A stretch of 64,000 nucleotides of DNA from Bathynomus jamesi. Its lineage: Eukaryota; Arthropoda; Malacostraca; Isopoda; Cirolanidae. The notes below the pieces were generated by a model that saw nothing but the letters and a program-made list of their open reading frames with translations, ran no database searches and had not been told where the DNA came from. The position numbers and the translations under genes are program-made. The stretch lies in assembly GCA_023014485.1 (NCBI GenBank), contig JAJOZX010006154.1, positions 135,001 through 199,000 on the forward strand, written 5' to 3'. This document shows positions 59,086 through 64,000 of the stretch, piece after piece. Position 1 is the first letter of the stretch, and every line of letters begins with the position of its first letter.

Positions 59086-60148
59086 GTCGTTTTACCAGAC
59101 AAAATTTTCAGTTTATACAAAAATAATTTTTTAAAAATTGGCGGATTTTTCTTTGAATTTATAAACGGTCAATTTGATGCAAATGATCTGAGGAAGCGTT
59201 GTTGTGACAGCTTATGTAGAAAGGGCATGGAGCGTATCTGCCCCGCGAAGCCATAATAGAACCAGTGACCCTTGAAAACAGTTGATCTCGTAACCATTCA
59301 CCATAATTCGTAGGTGGTCACTGTTCGCTGTATTTCGGATTCGTTGTCTCCACATTCAGTGATCAAATTATTGTCATTCGTTTATGGTTTCCTATTCGGC
59401 GCCATTGTGCGTAAAATGTTTGGTGTAAATGCGTCTAAATAAAAATAGAGGTGTGGATCTTCCTTTTACACCATTCAAACGGCATCTTTTCCCCATATCC
59501 GTTGTGTATTTGTGTGTGTTGTGTGTGTATTGTGTGTGTGTGTATATATATATATATAGAGGTTTGTACTAAGACTGTGTTGTTGGTATGTGTTGAGAGT
59601 TTGTGAGGGTGACAAAGCGCAAATGAACATTTTAACAATGTTTGATTTGTGACAAGCATAATTGAATGTTGCGTGATATCTCATGCCAGCCTCTAAATAA
59701 TCATTATTTACTAAAAACCTCAAACTTTAAATAGTTTTTCATACGTAAAATAAATAAATAAATTAATCCATCTCTAATTTGAGCTAAAAGAACTTTGATA
59801 TCTTCACTGATGAAGAAGTTACAGCTACATAATTTAGACTGTACCGAGGTCCACTATAAATGTAAGGAAAAGGCTTCTGTAATATGATCCATGGACCAAC
59901 GGTTTTATGTACTTTAGGAAGGTCATCTGTTTACTTTTAAACACAAGGATTATATCAACAGTTGGAAGAAAGATTCACCTTTCCTTTATCTCCATTTCAT
60001 ACATAGTTTTAAAAGACACATTTAAATTTTGTAAATTAGACATTTTATTTTAAATGGGTTAAGAATTAAAAGTGTCTTTTTTTTCTGTTACAATTACGTT
60101 GTAAGACACTTTGAAACTATTTTTAATTTAAAGGAATTATAAACAAAT
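58148..60148. other. Spacer with (CT)n
   Basis: (CT)n at 59029-59082 and (GT)n at 59509-59544. No gene recognised. Confidence 0.45.
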
Positions 60149-60168
60149 ATATATATATATATATATAC

Positions 60169-60211
<43 letters not shown>
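60149..60211. repeat. (TA)n-(GA)n microsatellite
   Basis: TA to 60168, then interrupted GA to 60210. Confidence 0.95.
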
Positions 60212-60212
<1 letters not shown>

Positions 60213-60649
60213 TTATTCAAAATTTAATAATCAATGTTTTTTTTTTTTGTTAAAAATCTCTCACTGATTACATGCTTGTCTCTTTTTCATGCCAGTATAA
60301 TTTTTTTAACTTTTATTGACTTTGATCTTGAGTCGTGTGTAACTTTTTACGTAAACAAATAATTAAAAATTAAGATTTTATTTAACATTTTTACCAAATT
60401 TTCACCATCGACATCATCATCATCATCGTCATTGTGATTCTAAAACACCATTTTTTTATGAAATAAATTGGTATAAATTTTAAATGAATGTCGTTGTACG
60501 TTTTGAGATTAATATAATCGTATAACGAAAGCATTAATTTAACTTATTAACTATGTTAAAGATTCCTTCTCATTCATTCATTCATCTCATTAATGAGTTA
60601 ATCCATTTGAAAAGCTGAGTGCCACTGAGAAATATAGTAGAAAATGATT
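60212..60649. other. AT-rich spacer
   Basis: No gene recognised; short (ATC)n at 60410-60428. Confidence 0.45.
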
Positions 60650-60820
60650 CGTATACAGGCAATAATGAGGAACGAGGAAGGTCAGAAACTGGTACAGTTC
60701 TTAGGCCAGACAAATGCGGACCATTGCGTTAACTCCTGGATTATTATTACAAGCACCATCGGGATTCGAACCCCCGATCTCAGTGTCTCCACTTCGCTTA
60801 TAGAGAAATGGTGTTAGATC
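60650..60820 (-). mobile_element. tRNA-derived SINE, copy 3
   Basis: The minus strand reads GATCGGGGGTTCGAATCCCG (B-box) and ATGGTGCTTGTAATAATAAT, then the body GCAATGGTCCGCATTTGTCT, the same order as at 2418-2580. The A-box part is decayed. Confidence 0.65.
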
Positions 60821-60929
60821 GGTAATAAAATGGAGTCTTGAAAACTGAGTGAACTAAAGAGAAATTAATATTTGATGTCGTGGCAATACGCAGAGAGACT
60901 AACGCGTGTTTGCGGTTATTCCTTTATAG

Positions 60930-61012
60930 CAGGGGGTTTTCAACCTTGTCTCGACCGTATATCCTTTTGAAAAATCAAAGGGTTTCCGGGTAACTCCAAT
61001 ACAGGATGCATA
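60930..61012 (+). mobile_element. Possible hAT terminus
   Basis: CAGGGGGTTTTCAACCTTGT resembles hAT MITE ends. No partner was found; the mariner-type insertion at 61013 interrupts the region. Confidence 0.3.
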
Positions 61013-61924
61013 TACAGGGCGTCCCAAAAAAATGTATACACACTTTAAATAATTATAAAGGCAGTGTTTATTAAAATACATTTAATTTTCAAAATGTAAT
61101 AGAATCTACAGACATTATTTAATTGTTTTGTCAACGCCTGTTTTCAAACTGACGTCCGTTCTGGTCCAGGCACTGCTGATAACGCGAAGCAATGGAATCG
61201 CAAACATCACGAAACATTTCGTTTGGTATTTGTGTGCATTCTCGTTCAATGGCTGCTCTCAATTCAGCGACTGTTGCAGGTTTTATAGCGTAGACTTTGT
61301 CTTTTAAGTATCCCCATAAAAAAAGTCTAGTGGTGTGAGGTCTGGTGAACGCGGAGGGTATTCTACGAAACCCCTTCGTCCAATCCACATCCACATCGTG
61401 CCAAGTACCACTCGCAATACTCCACTCTTCGGTCCGGATCATCATCTTCATTAATAGCATGGACTAATCTTGGAATGTAACTTTTCCATTGACAGCGCTT
61501 CAAAATGCGTTGGACAGACGATTCTGAAATTCCTACCTCACGACTCGCTTGCCGCACAGATTTTCTTGGACTTTGGTGATACGTTTCCAGTACTCTTTCT
61601 TGCTTTGTGGGGCTTGTCGATGTCCGTGGTCTTCCGGAACGCTTCTTGTGGACATTCTGAACAGTTCCATCGGCTTCAAACTTATCTCTAATTCGAGTGA
61701 TGGTAAGTCGCGTTGGTGGATCTGTTTGAAACTCCCTCCTAAACTGTCTTTGCACTTCAACTGCGTTTTCACACTTCCAGTAGCATTTTAGAATGAATTT
61801 CCTTTGTTCAAAGCTTAGTCTGACTGCCATTATTAATTCTAATGGGTTTAACTTGGAAAGAAAGAAACATCAATTGAGCTATCAGCTGTTAAAGTGTGTA
61901 TACATTTTTTTGGGACGCCCTGTA
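61013..61924. mobile_element. Tc1/mariner-superfamily element (912 bp), internally deleted
   Basis: TA at both edges and about 36-bp inverted ends beginning TACAGGGCGTCCCAAAAAAA. It contains one minus-strand transposase relic. Confidence 0.9.
61131..61830 (-). pseudogene. Transposase (DUF4817/IS630-Tc1-mariner type), core deleted
   Basis: From ATG at 61830 (minus): [20 protein letters not shown] and [19 protein letters not shown] (DUF4817-type HTH), the basic RSGRPRTS hinge, [20 protein letters not shown] (second HTH), [12 protein letters not shown]. The sequence then jumps to the end of the catalytic region: one frame shows PPRSPDLTPLDFF, and after a lost T in the run at 61318-61324 the next shows LWGYLKDKVYAIKPATVAEL to the C-terminus. 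The middle of the DDE core, more than 100 residues in relatives, is absent. Dead, but the ends are intact. Confidence 0.85.
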
Positions 61925-61926
61925 TA

Positions 61927-61980
<54 letters not shown>
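61925..61980. repeat. (TA)n microsatellite
   Basis: About 25 TA units between the mariner-type element and the LINE 5' break. Confidence 0.95.
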
Positions 61981-61983
<3 letters not shown>

Positions 61984-63927
61984 ACCATACAGAGAGGGAA
62001 GAGGAAAAAGCGGTAGAAGCAATAAAGGAAAATCCAAAATACTTCTACAGCTACACGAAAAGGAAAACAAAAACGCTCGCCGCTGTTGGGCCCTTAAGGA
62101 AGAGAAATAATGAACTAACCGACGATCCAAAAGAAATATCTGAAACAGTGAGAGCCTAGTATGAATCAGTTTTCAGTATCCCAAAAAGTGACAAAGCGAT
62201 GCCTGACATAGATGCAGTCTTTGAAGAGAAATTGCAAGGAGAGTGTATAACAGACTTTGATTTTACACCAGAAGATGTAGCGAGAGCTATAGGACAAATG
62301 AAACCACATTCAGCTGCAGGTCCGGACAATTGGAACACATTATTGATTAAAAACTGTAAAAATCAAATAGCTACACCTTTATACTGGATATGGAGAAGAT
62401 CCCAAGACACTGGGGAAATATCGAGCATCCTGAAAAGAGCAAACATTGTCCCTATATATAAAGGAGGGGACAGATCTCAAGCAAAGAACTATAGACCAGT
62501 GTCATTGACGTCCCACTTCACCAAAGTATTTGAAAGAATAGTTAGAGAGAAAATTTATGATTTCTTGGAGACTAGAAAAATTCAGCGGAAATCAGCACGG
62601 ATTCCGATCGGGTAGATCATGCCTATCACAACTAATAGAACACTACAACAATATCCTAGATGCACTGGAAGGCAATGACAACTACGATGTCATATACACG
62701 GATTCTGCTAAAGTTTTTGACAAATGTGATCACGGTATAATAGCACATAAAATGAAATATATGGGAATAACAGGCAAATTGGGAAAATGGATCTATAACT
62801 TCCTCAGAAAACGTCTACAGGTCGTCAAAATTTAAGATATATGATCGATCATCAGAATCGGAAGTACACAGCTCAGTACCACAAGGTACAGTACTGGCCC
62901 CACTCCTGTTCATTATCATGTTAACAGACATAGACAGCGGAGTAAACAGCAACAGTATAGTAACATCCCTTGCAGACGATACAAAGATCAGCAGAAAAAT
63001 CAGCGCTGTAAATGAAGTGGAGGCCTTGCAGAGGGACACGAACAAAATATACAAATGGTCAGACGATAACAACATGACATTTAACACCGAGAAATTTCAG
63101 CTCTTGAGATATGATAGTAAAGAAGAACTTAGACTGTATATTATGCTTCAGATAGACAGGAAATTCAGAGAAGCACGAAAACGATCGATCTGGGGGTAAT
63201 AATGACCGATGATGCGAAATTCGAAACACAAAATCAGATAGTGATAAATAAAGCAAAATGAGTAGCGGGACAGGTACTAAGAACGTTCAAGAGAAGGGAC
63301 AGGACAGTAATGATTCCCCTGCTAAAAACACTGATTATACCAAAACTTGAATTGCTCAGTTTGACGTTCCCATATAAAAAGGAAGAAATTAATAAACTAG
63401 AAGAAATTCAGAGGCATTTCACAGCAAAGATTGATGGCTGCAAAGAACTCAACTACTGGGAAAGACTACGTAAACTAAATCTGTACTCCCTGGAAAGAAG
63501 AAGAGAGAGGTACACCATAATCTACATATGGAAAATGATCGAAAAACTGGTACCAAACCTAAAACTAAACCCAATTACCATTCAAACAACACTGGAAAAT
63601 AGGAAAGGCAGGATGTGTAGTGTTCCCAAATTAAAGGCCCGACAAGGGACCTCCTCAACACTGAAGGAAAATAACTTGGTTGTCAGGAGGCCAAGACTTT
63701 TAAGCAGCTCTCTAAGGACCTCAGAAACGTTACAGGGGTCAAAGTCTTCAAGAGAAGACTAGCTGCCTAGCTCAGGACGGTACCAGATGAACCGGGTGTA
63801 CCTGGCTATGTACAGTGGAGAGCGCAAGAAAGCAACTCGCTCCTCCACCAAGCCAGGCCTAGAGGTGGGACCACCAGCTTGACCTTCGTGTGAAGAGAAA
63901 CACCGCACGCAACAGCAACGAGGTTAA

Positions 63928-63930
<3 letters not shown>
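61981..63930 (+). pseudogene. Non-LTR retrotransposon (LINE family A), second long copy
   Basis: Starts within a few codons of where the 16.8-kb copy starts (HTEREEEKAVEAIKENPKYF) and ends with the family tail. RT blocks: HSAAGPDNWN, NIVPIYKGGDRSQAKNYRPV, FRSGRSCLSQLIEHY, YTDSAKVFDKC (the first catalytic motif, altered around its Asp), SVPQGTVLAPLLF, and LADDTK in place of FADDTK. Breaks: an in-frame TAG near 62157, frame changes near 62575, 62832, 63165 and 63690, and a TGA near 63259. The end near 63775-63894 reads DEPGVPGYVQWRAQESNSL, then TSLTFV. The 3' UTR ends AACGAGGTTAACGATA in (TA)n. Confidence 0.9.

Positions 63931-63973
<43 letters not shown>
63931..63973. repeat. (TA)n microsatellite
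   Basis: About 21 TA units directly after the LINE 3' end. Confidence 0.95.
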
Positions 63974-63976
<3 letters not shown>

Positions 63977-64000
63977 AGCAAACAACCACAGGGAAAAGGA

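Overview
The window looks like intergenic, repeat-saturated DNA from an animal, most likely an arthropod and probably a decapod crustacean. The pointers are degenerate CCTAA/TTAGG-type (arthropod telomere-like) tracts, a very high density of (TA)n, (GA)n and (CA)n microsatellites (about 40 separate TA tracts), and several non-LTR retrotransposon families with Tc1/mariner, hAT and piggyBac elements. The species call is inference. I see no bacterial operon, CRISPR array or rRNA operon, and no convincing host gene. Nearly every recognisable protein is a transposon protein, and all of these are broken.

Layout. 1-1.8 kb: a decayed LINE split by a hAT MITE, then a short Tc1/mariner-type MITE. 2.4-2.8 kb: a tRNA-derived SINE and a 5S-rRNA-derived SINE. 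5.1-7.1 kb: a 73-bp tandem array, then a 48-bp coding minisatellite read on the minus strand into an unrecognised protein tail, then a piggyBac-type MITE. 7.8-8.8 kb: LINE 3' ends and small elements between TA tracts. 10 kb: a 34-bp array. 11.5-16.5 kb: compound microsatellites, a piggyBac MITE and weak exon-like segments. 16.6-19.6 kb: the best LINE copy, cut by an internally deleted hAT. 19.8-22.8 kb: a TIR element and a decayed ZBED/GTF2IRD2-like hAT transposase. 25-28.9 kb: a mariner relic, two dimeric tRNA SINEs around a 0.9-kb fold-back, two more MITEs and a TTAGG-like segment. 29.5-30.8 kb: a nearly intact Tc1 transposon with one frameshift. 31.5-34.4 kb: a transposon carrying an unnamed Cys-rich transposase-like gene, nested inside another TIR element. 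34.7-48 kb: mostly microsatellites with scattered SINE, hAT-MITE, LINE and fold-back insertions. 49-58 kb: a Tc1 pseudogene split by a fold-back, more MITEs, SINEs, a 99-bp array and another 5S SINE. 60.6-64 kb: a tRNA SINE, a deletion-derived mariner-type element, and a second copy of the 17-kb LINE.

How it fits together. The TA tracts act as hubs. LINE fragments and SINEs begin or end in (TA)n, often on both sides, and Tc1/mariner MITEs sit in the same tracts. The most interesting systems are the nested transposon at 31.7-34.1 kb, the 16-residue repeat ORF at 5.8-7.0 kb, the 5S- and tRNA-headed SINEs that seem to share a 3' module, and the apparent (TA)n targeting.
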